Below are positions 1 to 8,297 of a DNA stretch of 27,898 bases, in pieces; position 1 is the stretch's first letter, and each line of letters opens with the position of its first letter. The position numbers and the translations under genes were made by a program. The DNA is from Chara braunii (taxonomy: Eukaryota; Streptophyta; Charophyceae; Charales; Characeae): assembly GCA_003427395.1 (NCBI GenBank), contig BFEA01000019.1, positions 4,963,708 through 4,991,605 of the forward strand, read 5' to 3'. A model generated the notes under the pieces. The model searched no databases. It worked only from the letters and a program-made list of their open reading frames with translations, and was not told where the DNA came from.

Positions 1-342
1 GAGAGAGAGAGACCCCAAACTAACTACCCCGTCCCCCAAAACGACGAAGACGATGACGATCAAGTGTCTGCCACTCTCCGCTCCTCTGCTGCACGACGGC
101 GACGATGACGATCAAGTGTAGTATCTGTTCCGACCAGTTTGAAAAACGGCGCACGCACGTGCGCGCGCACCAGAGAGAGAGAGAGAGAGACACCCCAAAC
201 TAAATAACTATCCCGCCCCCCAAAACGACGACGACAATGACGATCAAGTAGTATCTGTTCCGATTAGTTTGATATCTGACCCGTGGACCATCGGGAGATC
301 TTTATTAAAATAAAATAAAAAAACACGGAAAAACAGAGCGCA

Positions 343-385
<43 letters not shown>

Positions 386-411
386 CCAAACTAACTACCC
401 GGCTCATCCCC
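1..411. repeat. GA-anchored tandem repeat, about three ~180-190 bp units
   Basis: Three units each begin with a (GA)n run followed by accccaaactaa. The junction accccaaac falls at 12, 192 and 383, so the periods are 180 and 191 bp. Units one and two also share a run of gacgatgacgatcaagt and then gtatctgttccgaYYagttt. The third unit is only partly preserved. The GA runs are at 1-12, about 173-190 and about 345-384. The array is cut by the window edge, so its real copy number is unknown. The open frames crossing it are low-complexity and not genes. Confidence 0.75.
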
Positions 412-570
412 CACGACTTCTCTGCCCCTGCCGCCCTCCCCGCGCTCTTCCCCTGCTTCTTCACTCTCCGTGCTCCTCCGCCACACCACCACAGCTCGGG
501 AAAAAAGGACGTGCCTCCCCGCCGGTCTTTCTCTATGTGTCTGGCGCCAAGCTTGCCCAGGAAGGTACAT

Positions 571-642
571 GAGGCCAACGGGGATTGAACCCAAGACCTC
601 ATGAATGCCACTTGTGTGGCATACCAACCAAGGCACGCCCCT
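571..642 (-). repeat. tRNA-like sequence (degenerate tRNA or SINE head)
   Basis: On the minus strand this 72-nt stretch starts GGGGCGTGCCTTGGTTGG, which resembles a pol III A box. It holds a perfect B box, GGTTCAATCCC (plus 581-591), about 45 nt further on. A TGCCA/TGGCA stem sits where an anticodon arm would be, but its loop has 6 nt rather than 7. The T arm pairs at four positions and the acceptor arm only partly. This suggests a tRNA-derived SINE head or tRNA pseudogene rather than a working tRNA. No A-rich tail is visible on the expected side. Confidence 0.45.
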
Positions 643-1238
643 GAATTTCAGTCTAGAGTCGGGGAAGACAGTAGGGGTAGACATAGCATGCCGATTTCCA
701 AAGCCAGCTGTTGCAGAACCTCCCCAACTAGCAGGAGGTGCTGCACACTCATTGCCATAGCTGTTAGGGCACAACCCCCCACGGGACCATGAGTCTAAAA
801 ACACCCCCGACCACCACCCCAAAACCCACGGAACCCACCACCCCGACTCATTTCTCCCATTTCCCTTCGATCCCTTGCGAGCGAAGCCGCAACAGGTACC
901 CTTGTATTTTTTTAACTTTAGCTAGAATAGAGAGTATTTGATATTATTATTCTATTTATTTATTCTTAATAATAATGAATTGGATATTGGTAAATTGAAA
1001 GAATATCAATAGAACATTTTAGATTCTAATACTTAATTCGTTTTGGCCCGGCCGGGCAAGTGGTCACGGGCCACTGGTAGCCTAGCTACAAATGCTGAAT
1101 ATTGGAAAAACTTCTGAAAAAGCTGATCTAGAAGTAATATTTTTTACGCTGCCAAGTTTCCAGAATTTGCATACATCGTACATCGTACATAGCCATAAGT
1201 CATACTTGCAGCGAGACATCCGCTGTGAGCGGTGGATC
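643..1238. other. Intergenic, AT-rich, no gene seen
   Basis: Nothing codes convincingly here. From 900 to 1045 the sequence is strongly AT-rich with loosely palindromic attattatt/aataataat runs. At 1059-1075 there is a small gtggtcacgggccac stem-loop with no recognised role. Confidence 0.5.
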
Positions 1239-1346
1239 GCCAAAAAGCTAGACGAGTGGTGCTGTGCGGAAAAACTCTGTGAGCTGTGTGGTGCAGAAAA
1301 ACTAGTTGAACAGTGCGGTATGGAAAAGCTGCGTGCACTGCACAAA
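1239..1346 (+). repeat. 27-bp minisatellite, four tandem copies
   Basis: Four consecutive 27-bp units (1239-1265, 1266-1292, 1293-1319, 1320-1346) with a consensus like GCGGAAAAGCTA followed by a GAGCTGTGYGGT-like half. Because 27 is a multiple of three, both strands stay open: the plus frame (1092-1643) reads repeats of the type (A/M)EKLxExCG. The flanking parts of that frame have no recognisable domain, so I treat the reading frame as a by-product of the repeat. A short unrecognised protein cannot be excluded. Confidence 0.75.
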
Positions 1347-1465
1347 AAGAAAGGGATATTGTGTATTTGGCCGCTACAATTTGTGATAATCTTTGCACCG
1401 CCCCTCTCATTTCTGATATCCCATTTCTTTGGAGAGACGTTCATCGAATTGCTGGTCTCGTGCGC

Positions 1466-1535
1466 GCGCACATTTATACATACATCACACCCGCACGCTC
1501 ATGTGCCCATTTATACACACATCACAGCCGCTTCT
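1466..1535. repeat. 37-bp two-copy direct duplication
   Basis: The string catttatacatacatcac at 1471 recurs as catttatacacacatcac at 1508, followed in both by ac/ag ccgc. The region is otherwise unremarkable. Confidence 0.55.
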
Positions 1536-1619
1536 ATATTTATTTTCTCTTTCTTTCCCCGCACATCAGCGATCAGCGCACCACGCTGTGCGTACCGCAC
1601 CGCACGGCACACCAAACCT

Positions 1620-1980
1620 CAAGTATGGTTTTGGGTCTTCTGACGCTTTTTATGAAATCTGACACAGTGTACTAGTGTGTCAGCAAAAGGTTTCCACAGA
1701 ACAACACAAACTTTTACATCACGTATGGTGTTATGAACCTTATTGCGATTTCTACACAAAATCATACAGCAACGTTTTAAAGTCCCTTCACAATCCTGTG
1801 TCCATGTGCACCACACGCACGCAAATACACACACATGACACGGGCCTGCAAGTATGTTAAATATCCATCCCCGCACACTATCCGTGCCTAATATTCAAAC
1901 CAGTTCAGGGACTCTATGGCAGCCATATCAAAATAACTGTTCCTGATTCTGTGACAGTGGAGTTCTGATTGCTGCACACA
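1620..1980. other. Intergenic, nothing recognised
   Basis: I see no gene, RNA or mobile-element signature here. Open frames on both strands are short and overlap one another. Confidence 0.4.
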
Positions 1981-2112
1981 TCTAAGGGCATACTCACACT
2001 GGCACTTCCATACAACATATCTGAGCACAATTACAACCGGACGTGAATGAATCTGATGGGAATTACGTTCCGAGCTTCGTAGAAAAAGCCCTCGTGTGAG
2101 CATGCCCTAAGA
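1981..2112. mobile_element. MITE-like element with 19-bp terminal inverted repeats
   Basis: The left end tctaagggcatactcacac (1981-1999) is matched in inverted orientation by gtgtgagcatgccctaaga (2094-2112), 17 of 19 positions. The whole is 132 bp and has no coding capacity. TIRs beginning near TAGGGC occur in some hAT-type MITEs, but no clean 8-bp target duplication is visible in the flanks (tgcacaca on the left, agtgcaag on the right). Superfamily is therefore unassigned. Confidence 0.45.
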
Positions 2113-2220
2113 AGTGCAAGCATTCAAAGCTACCACCTCCTGGCGAACTCTTTTGCAGTTAAAACTTCCAAAACAAAAACAAAAGCAAAAACTCTGTCCT
2201 TCACTCATTCTCAACGCCCC

Positions 2221-2343
2221 GAAGTACGCCTCCATATTCTAAAACACTGTGATCCATTCTCTGTACATGCTCCTTCATCTTCACACTGCTCAGCACTTCT
2301 GAATCTGAAGTAAGCCTCAACATTCTAAAACACTACCATACAC
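2221..2343. repeat. 86-bp degenerate direct duplication
   Basis: gaagtacgcctccatattct with aaaacactg (2221 onward) recurs as gaagtaagcctcaacattct with aaaacacta (2307 onward). A weaker third copy may start near 2375. Nothing else is recognised between 2113 and 2831. Confidence 0.5.
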
Positions 2344-2831
2344 TTGTTCAATAGTTCGTCGCGGCTCGCCACATCTGAAACGTACGTTATTCTCCTCGTA
2401 AATTGCAGTTACCTGAAGTTGACGGATGTCACCATCTTGCTGTGCCTGATTGTTTCTCCAACGACTGACAGATTTCTGACATACTGAGGTATCCCTGTTT
2501 TCTGTGGTGACAATTTCAGGACAGACCTGCCCTCTCCACCCGGCAATTTGTGATCTGAATTCGGTTAACGGCGTATCTATTGTGGGGTTTTATCTTGTGA
2601 ACAGTCACTCCCCTTCCACCCTGATTTAACCATGTCATCTTCTTTCGAGCTCTGAGATAAAAATAGCAAGTTTCGGCTTCCACACTGGGTTCTCTCAAAG
2701 GCCTTCCTTTCAAGTTCATGGTCGCCAATCCACCGTACATTCCAACCTCTCCTTGGCCTGGGCCCCACTTGGCTCTAACTGTCCTATGTGGTGAGCTTTA
2801 TCCCAGCTGTGTTCATTGACAGTGGTTGGTG
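2344..2831. other. Intergenic, nothing recognised; ends in a 16-bp direct repeat
   Basis: No gene is supported. The short minus frames at 2516-2768 are unrecognised. The last 16 bases (2816-2831, ttgacagtggttggtg) recur at 3678-3693 and may be one half of a target duplication around repeat R copy I. Confidence 0.4.
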
Positions 2832-3129
2832 GTACGTAGAGCCTATCCAAGTACTTCAATTTCAACCCCAGTGGCTTAAAGGATGGTAAACCTGGTCCAA
2901 ATGTTTGTAAGGTGTATGCTGGACTAGTCCCTCACTACCCGTCCATACTTATTGCAAGAGGCTCAACTCTAGAGAGAGAGCCGATGAAGACACCTACCTG
3001 GGGTCGACAAATAATCAAGCATAAGTACTTCCCTGAGAACTTGGTTTTCACGGTATGAAATACCGAGACAATTGGGTTTTGTACGACTCTTACATGTCCA
3101 AGGCCACGAAGTGGCAGCGGCGCCAGTTC

Positions 3130-3286
3130 AATTTATCTCTAATCTTTGGTGCAATTGCTGGACTAATGGGCACATGCTTTTTCTGTACTAATTCGCATGG
3201 AATCAGCACAGCCAGGAAATCAAGTTCTTGGTGGAAATCATCAACTTTATAACATGTTAATAACGGCTCACTCCTTCCTAATGATC
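3130..3286 (+). pseudogene. cox1: Mitochondrial cox1 fragment (nuclear copy), frameshifted
   Basis: Codons 3142-3180 read [13 protein letters not shown]. After one extra T around 3178-3182 the frame from 3182 to 3286 reads [20 protein letters not shown] and then QLYN and TAHSFLMI. This is the conserved N-terminal part of cytochrome c oxidase subunit I, the heme-copper subunit of mitochondrial complex IV, about 50 of ~530 residues. It covers the first transmembrane helix and the start of the second. There is no start codon or continuation: similarity stops at 3286, where cox1 should continue with FFMVMPAM. The one-base insertion makes it non-functional. Its plant-like sequence and its position between nuclear repeats mark it as mitochondrial DNA transferred to the nucleus. 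A functional transferred gene is ruled out by the truncation. Confidence 0.88.
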
Positions 3287-3524
3287 TGTAAGCCGCTGTG
3301 CTAGATGTTTGCAACCACACCACTGCAACAATGTGGTGAATACCTAAGACTTAACATAAATAAAATAAAATACTAAAGGTAACGTGAAGCATCTGCTCTG
3401 GAGAGAGGAGTGAGTGCCAGGATAAAATCAAGAAGTGAACCACGAATCTCAATTCTCTCGTCTGGACCCAAGCAAGTGCACACACAGCCCGAGGCCAAGG
3501 GCACAATTAAGCCTCTGGAGGCTC
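3287..3524. other. Spacer inside repeat R copy I, nothing recognised
   Basis: The sequence after cox1 starts gtaagccgctgtg and does not continue the gene. It does not look like a group II intron start (GTGYG expected). Its counterpart in copy II (8298-8530) has a similar length but no visible similarity. Confidence 0.4.
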
Positions 3525-3693
3525 GCCGCATAGTTTGAAACAAATGTAGGGAACACAGCATGGTATAGACAATTTAGAGTTAGGTTTCGTAAGGATAAAC
3601 AAGCTGAAATTAGTTAAACACAAGTCAACTTCGGAGATTTAACTACTCCACAAGCTGGCGTGAAATCTCTGTGTTTGTTGACAGTGGTTAGTG

Positions 3694-3979
3694 AAACATG
3701 TAATGACCTGCAAAATTACAGACTGAGAACTCTGCTCTTTTCTGAGTTTTGCCGCCTGATTGAGTGAGTTGCTGAGATTCCCGCATTCTGCTGAGATTTC
3801 CAAGTATGTGTGTTTTGAATTTTCACCACAGCCCCTGTTCCACCCAGATGAATAGGTCCAAAATCAAAGCAGCTTTAATCCTATTGCAGACAACGAAGGC
3901 CCTTGAATTGAGACAATCCAACAATGAAACAGTTTCACTTCTATAGCAAGCAACAAGCAGCATAGGAGAAGCATTTAAA
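3694..3979. other. Intergenic, with a degenerate ~62-bp duplication
   Basis: aatcaaagcagctttaatcc (from about 3859) is loosely repeated as aatgaaacagtttcacttct (from about 3922), each followed by a ...ttgcagacaac / ...tagcaagcaac block. No gene is seen. Confidence 0.4.
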
Positions 3980-3989
3980 ATTTAAATCC
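3980..3989. repeat. Probable target-site duplication of LINE B1, 3' side
   Basis: atttaaatcc lies directly before the T-run at 3990-4008, which is the poly-A end of B1 on the minus strand. The matching sequence atttgaatcc is at 6494-6503 (9/10), exactly where the B1 coding similarity begins. Confidence 0.5.
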
Positions 3990-4387
3990 TTTTTCTTTTT
4001 TTTTTTTACAAAAAGTCAGAACAGTGTCACTAGGGGGGGTGATACGAAGCAACCTCCCCTTGTGCGCGCTCCGGGTGCTCCATTCTATTGGTGGGGAGCC
4101 ACACCTGCTGGAAAACGGGTCCAGCGTCCCAATGGATGAACCAATGGAAAATATTTGAGCAAAAGTATGGTCTTGGCTGGCAGCATCGACTTCCCTGGTA
4201 GGACTGGGGGGTTAACTGTGCAGCTGCTCTGCGGAATGATTCCCTACTTCTGACGTGGCAAAGTTGCTACTTCGCTGTCGGAAACGCCCATCTCCCATCC
4301 CTCACTGTCTCTCTTTCCCTATAATGATACCCCTTGATGTGCATGCCCGGCGTGAGTGAGAAGTGAGAGCTCCGACGAAATGATCTA

Positions 4388-5060
4388 TTATCCAGCTAAA
4401 AGAAGGGCCCGCCCATCTAGTAGATCGTCCCAGCTCCAGCTTGGAGTCTGTGTGGCGCCAGAAGACTCTGGCTCCCCTGTGAGACCCCAGGAGTGTCTGC
4501 TCCTGTTGTTGATCGAGCGCCCTGCTCTGTGTGCTCTCTGTCGGATCCATCTGGCCTTGCTCCTTCCGTTGCTTGCATCGCATGTCAATAGCTCCTTCAG
4601 CATCCTACGCCAGGGGACCCTGGCTTCCCCAGGAGACCCCAGGGTGGAGTGCGCCGGCTTCCGCTCGTCGGCCAGTTCTCTTTGCGTGCCTTTGCTGAGG
4701 TCAGTCCCTCGCCGCAAGCTTGTCCGTGATTTGTTCCATTCCTTTGGTGGGATCCTTCTCCTTCTTGCGTTTCTTGCTGCTCTTCTCTGGTTGTCCCCTC
4801 CGCCTCCGGTGGAGTTGGTGTCCTGGTCTTCCCAGTCTCGCTGCTCCTTGCACAGGCGAGTGATGCTTCTCACAGAAGGGCGAGGGGTGGGGGGGTATGA
4901 GGGGGCTGCGTGGCCGGGACACCGGGGAAATGAAGGGGCTGGGTGGCAGAGGCACTGAGGGGGTGGGGAGGAGAGGGGTGTGCGGGGGTGAGGGGGGCTG
5001 CGGGGGCGGGACCAAGGGGGAACTGCGGGGCCATGTGAAGTTCGGGTGTCCCCCCATTAT
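4388..5060 (-). other. B1 3' region: low-complexity frames and a G-rich tract
   Basis: Overlapping long frames exist on both strands (plus 4356-4958, minus 4388-4873 and 4701-5057). They are basic or proline/serine-rich with no domain, and I do not support any as a gene. From 4876 to 5035 the plus strand is exceptionally G-rich, with many runs of four to seven Gs arranged in loosely repeated ~30 bp blocks of the ggggctg...gg type. Such a tract could form G-quadruplexes. Confidence 0.5.
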
Positions 5061-5129
5061 TGTTGCAATTCTGCCGGTACCAAGCGTGTGCGAGAGGAAC
5101 TTCTGTTTGAGGTCAGTTTCCTTCCTGGG

Positions 5130-6490
5130 GTCATCTTTGATCTTGCACCTTACCTGGCCCCATCCGTGTGGTATTCGAGCTCCAAATCTTCTCTGAAGTT
5201 GAACTACATGAGGGGGACTGGTGGTGTGTCACAGGTAATGTTTGCTGGTATCTTCTCCGCCAGATGAACCACAGCGCATGTAGTCTCAGGTGCTGGAACA
5301 GCTTGGGCACAGCGGCAAAGATCTTTCCGGTGATGGCCTCCCAGAACGCAGACACCTCCACGCCTCCTCCCAAGTAGATGTCGCATTGTGGCAGCAGAGC
5401 AAGCAGTGGCTTATATCCTCCGTCTCTCCGGAGTCGCACACCGTGCATAGCTCGCTCTGTGTTGTCCTGTGGTGCCGGCTGCGGCATCGGTTCAGCCATT
5501 CGTTGACCGGTAGTACCAAGTACAGTATTAGCCATTGGAGAGAGAGCTTAGGCGGGGGTTATGGAAGGAGCGTGTGATCTACCTGGATGCTGTGGGAGAG
5601 GCAGGGAAGGGGATCTGCAGTTGCTTCTACTAGTGTAGGTTCAGTGTGCCTGCTACGTCATGATCCTGTCTTAGAAGGCAGTAGCCAAGCCGGGTTGTAT
5701 ATTGTATGATATTCCATGTGCGCTGCGGCCGGCTGCTTGTTGGTCCGGTTTGCCAGCACCACTCCGCGAGGTCAAGCTCTAAGTCCTGGAGGGGGGTGGC
5801 AGGGGCGAAGACGCAGGGTTCCTGGCTGTCCGGCGTTTCTATCCCCCAAACCTTCCTGAGCAGGTGTGGTCTGACTGTGATTTGGACAGCGGTGGACTTC
5901 CAGACGAGGCTGAGAGTGGCGCCGGGGTGTGCGATGTTGTACATTGTAATCCTACACCAGCTTCCTGCGAGGCCCTCGGTCGAGATAAAGGCTAGAATTG
6001 CCGCTGGGGCGACCTCAGCCGTCCATGTGGCCCAGTCACGGACTTGCCAGTGCTGAGCCTTCTTCAGCATCGCCAGCCAAGCGAGACGGACTGAGGTGAT
6101 GAGCATGTCAAGGTTCTCCTCCAGGTTGTGGCAGCCTTAGAGCTGTACGCGCAGTTTGGACGGTGATTTCAATCAGCCGTGTCTCTCGTTACAGATGTGT
6201 TTGATCTGCCAAACTCCCTTCTCTAGCCACGCTCCCCTCGGGGTGTCCCCTGCAGTCAGGCCCCAGGGCCGGTCCGCAGGGTCTTTGAACTACTGGTTGC
6301 AAAATAGCAGTTGGTGGAGGACCTCCTGCCGATTAGCCGGACCGCGCATCCGGCGGGGGAAGCTGGCGTGCCATACACTGATGAGGTGACCCCAACCTTG
6401 TTCTGTACCTGCACGGAGTGTGCGGCGTGCTGCCCAAGGCTTGGCCATGATCCAATACAGTCCCTGCATGTTTGGAAGTGACTCGTGTGA
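5130..6490 (-). pseudogene. LINE B1 ORF2 remnant (C-terminal third)
   Basis: Read on the minus strand, the remnant begins with NMQGLYWIMAKPW (6460-6420). It continues through RQEVLHQLLFCNQ, a TAG stop in place of the usual Trp, then FKDPADRPW and AWLEKGVWQI. Further on come CHNLEENL, QDLELDLAEWCW and the finger region LPVNEWL...ELCTVCDSGETEDISHCLLCC, which has the C-x2-C...HC pattern of the zf-RVT domain. It ends near ALWFIWRRRYQQTL. No polymerase core is present because of 5' truncation. Several frameshifts and stops separate the segments. The function of an intact protein would be endonuclease plus reverse transcriptase of a non-LTR element; this copy is dead. Family B is assigned from similarity to B2 (for example the KSPxK and GCHN/YCHN blocks). 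Confidence 0.8.
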
Positions 6491-6493
6491 TGT

Positions 6494-6503
6494 ATTTGAA
6501 TCC
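6494..6503. repeat. Probable target-site duplication of LINE B1, 5' side
   Basis: atttgaatcc matches atttaaatcc at 3980-3989 with one mismatch and abuts the first B1 coding similarity. Confidence 0.45.
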
Positions 6504-7728
6504 CTTTCTTGATTGTGTGAACTTTTGCTTTCTTTCGGGTACCCCTTTCAATTGTTCTTGCAGCTCCCCTTTTACTGTGCCTCTCATGTACAAGGCTTTC
6601 CACATTGTGTGCATGATTGCTGAGTTTCCTTCTGTTTGCCTGCTTGCATGATTGTCTGAGTGTGTGTGTGTGACCCGCTGGGGTACTTGAGTGCTGGAAA
6701 GGCCCAAGGGCTTGGTACTTAACTGTGACTGTGCTGCTGTGTGGGCACAGTGGGGAAAATAGAGTGGGCTAGGCCCCCATAGGTTGAAAAACACTCACGT
6801 AACGAAGGTACACAGAAAAGACAAAAAGTTAATGCCTTTGACGGTGACAGTAGGATTTTTGAAGTCCAGTAGGTTGAGTAGGGAGGTGCCGGTACATCCA
6901 AGCAGCCCGAGTCTCGAGCCTGCAGAAGGGGATATAAGACTGCAATGATGTTCCCCTCCAAGTAGCAGAGGCACGGGGTAGACTTGGCGGCTGCGCGGCA
7001 TTGACTGGCAACCGGTGAGGCGAAGTGCTCCGCCTCATTTGTGTGCAGCTTGGAGGCACGCTGCTCGAGCAACCGCCCAAGCGGAGGAGCGATGGGTGGA
7101 GGAAGAAGGCAGCTTGGGCTTCCATCTCCGTTACGGTGAAAGAAGCCAAGGGGGAGAAGGCGGCGGAGGAGGAGGAAGACGGTGAGCAAGGAGGAGAGTG
7201 ATGAGGGGGCTTACCTGGCTATTGTGGTCTGCATCTTCATCTTCTTGGTTGGCGCTGCACCTGGAAGGCCCCAAGTGGGGTGATACTTCGAAGTAAGACT
7301 TCGGAGGTGGCCGCCATAGTAGGAGAGGCGTAGTATCTTTGCGTTGTACTTTGAACATCGGAGCTGGGCTTCGTTAGTCCTCCATAGCCACCAGCTGGTC
7401 CAAGTAGGAGAAGGCGGTGTAGGATGGCTATGGTGGACATCTTGAGTGGCTAGGAGTAAGGGAGATATTCAGACATTGATTCTGGTGCATTCTTCCACTG
7501 TTATTATTATTATTATTGTTATTGTTGTGAATAAGATGCTGAGGGAGTAAGTGGGAGTTGGAGATGGTGGTGAGAGAAGGGAGATTTGACATTGGCCTCT
7601 GCTGGTGTACATCTTCTTCTTCCTCTTCCATTCTTAATTCTTCTTCCTTTGTCTACTTCTCTCACCAATTTCTTTCATTTTTGTTGCAACCGAACAGCAT
7701 TGTCTTGCACTGCGAATTAGCCTGGATC
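6504..7728. other. Unassigned region with microsatellites
   Basis: I recognise no gene or element. Minus frames at 6719-7189 and 6829-7149 are moderately long but have no domain. Simple sequence includes (GT)n at 6660-6673, a purine-rich stretch at 7140-7200, (TTA/TTG)n at 7499-7527, and a C/T-rich block at 7610-7680. A host exon cannot be excluded but is not supported. Confidence 0.35.
7499..7527. repeat. TTA/TTG microsatellite
   Basis: A short run of tta units that turns into ttg units. Confidence 0.85.
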
Positions 7729-7795
7729 GTAACATACACAACCCATCCACAAACTTCGATTTCAACCCCACGTAACTTTAGAGCTGATAAACCTA

Positions 7796-7899
7796 CCGTC
7801 TTCATCCGAATAGAACGCCCGTCATTATAGCTGTAACTGCGGCAATTGTCAGTCCAGATGCAGTGATAATGACCGGGTGTTCTATTCGGGTGAAGACAG
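7796..7899. mobile_element. Foldback MITE, 104 bp, flanked by TA
   Basis: The sequence is almost a complete palindrome. The left arm, ccgtcttcatccgaatagaa followed by cgcccgtcattat, is matched by the inverted right arm, ctgtcttcacccgaatagaa followed by cacccggtcattat. Similarity continues weakly toward the centre, giving arms of about 46 bp. TA flanks both sides (7794-7795 and 7900-7901). In repeat R copy I the same place (2888-2900) reads aaacctggtccaaatg with no insert, a paralogous empty site. A TA duplication is typical of Tc1/mariner-type (Stowaway-like) MITEs, but the ends are not the canonical Stowaway CTCCCTCC. Confidence 0.75.
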
Positions 7900-8010
7900 T
7901 AGTCCAAATGTATGGTAGGTGTATGCTAGACTAGGCTGTTACTACTCATCAAAACTTATCCCAAGAGGCACGACAATTGCGAGAGCGGACGAAGGTCTCT
8001 AGAGAGACTA

Positions 8011-8297
8011 TTGAAGCTCGCCTCACAGTTGGAGGCTAGTAATCACTGATCAGCATGCCGCAGTGAATATGTACTCAGGCCTTGTACACACCGCCCACCA
8101 CACCATGGAAATTTCTTTTGCCCGAAATTGTCTCTATGATAAAGCAATGACTTTGATCCGTTACGCACTTGACGTGCGCAGCATGTTTTTCATACCCTGT
8201 TGACCGTAGGGATCAACTATCACCGTAGGAACAGTGACTGAGGTGAAGTCGTAACAAGGTAGCCACAGGGGAACCTGTAGCTGGATTGACTCCTTTC
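8011..8297 (+). pseudogene. rrn18: Mitochondrial rrn18 (SSU rRNA) 3' end, nuclear copy
   Basis: The segment contains the conserved 3' domain of small-subunit rRNA: ctagtaatca, ctgatcagcatgccgcagtg, aatatgtact, ccttgtacacaccgccca, then gaagtcgtaacaaggtagcc. It ends ggggaacctgtagctggatt followed by gactcctttcc. The last part matches plant mitochondrial 18S, which ends GGCTGGATTGAATCC, and not plastid or bacterial 16S, which ends GGATCACCTCC. Helix-disrupting differences from the functional molecule are mostly C-to-T and G-to-A, often at former CpG sites. Only about 290 of ~1,900 nt are present. It is a non-functional transferred fragment. Confidence 0.88.

Larger units (their letters stand above)
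2832..3677 (+). repeat. Repeat R, copy I (contains a cox1 fragment)
   Basis: The left part (2832-2995) aligns with 7729-8008 over about 155 bp, including cttcRatttcaacccca, aaacct, gtccaaatgt, ggtgtatgctRgactag and caagaggc. The right part (about 3525-3677) aligns with 8531-8632 plus 12650-12710, including gaaacaaa, agggaacacar, agacaatttagagttagg and aaattagttaaac. The ends are flanked by a 16-bp direct repeat, ttgacagtggttRgtg (2816-2831 and 3678-3693, 15/16). The middle carries the mitochondrial cox1 piece and does not align with the middle of copy II. Confidence 0.65.
3990..6493 (-). mobile_element. LINE B1, 5'-truncated L1-like retrotransposon
   Basis: This minus-strand element is about 2.5 kb. 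Its poly-A tail appears as the T-run at 3990-4008. The sequence just inside the tail (about 4010-4230) is clearly homologous to the 3' UTR of LINE B2 in inverse orientation. Shared strings include attggtggggagc, cacctgctggaaa and cgggtcYagcgtccca (4090-4140 here; the reverse complement of 19500-19560 there). Coding similarity runs 5130-6490. Both ends sit next to a near-identical 10-bp repeat. The start falls inside ORF2, so the element is a typical 5'-truncated product of target-primed reverse transcription. Confidence 0.75.

Noticed and set aside
1-411. CRISPR array
   Set aside because: Repeats are GA microsatellites in ~180 bp units, with no short constant repeat and variable spacers, and the context is eukaryotic.
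571-642. Functional tRNA gene
   Set aside because: Six-nucleotide anticodon-type loop and imperfect acceptor and T stems.
264-822. Minus-strand ORFs of 115 and 143 aa
   Set aside because: They arise from GA repeats and a tRNA-like repeat, with no protein signature.
1092-1643. 183-aa protein-coding gene
   Set aside because: Its centre is the 27-bp minisatellite, the rest has no domain, and the opposite strand is equally open.
3287-3524. Group II intron following the cox1 exon
   Set aside because: The start gtaag does not fit GTGYG and no domain V hairpin is recognisable.
4356-4958. 200-aa plus-strand gene
   Set aside because: Leu/Ser/Pro-rich with no domain, antisense to LINE B1, running into the G-rich tract, with equally long minus frames.
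6719-7189. 156-aa minus-strand host gene
   Set aside because: No recognisable motif, and overlapping frames of similar length exist. I cannot exclude an exon but cannot support one.
8011-8297. Plastid or bacterial 16S rRNA gene
   Set aside because: The 3' end reads ggggaacctgtagctggatt+ga, the plant mitochondrial form, not GGATCACCTCC. The fragment is short and decayed.
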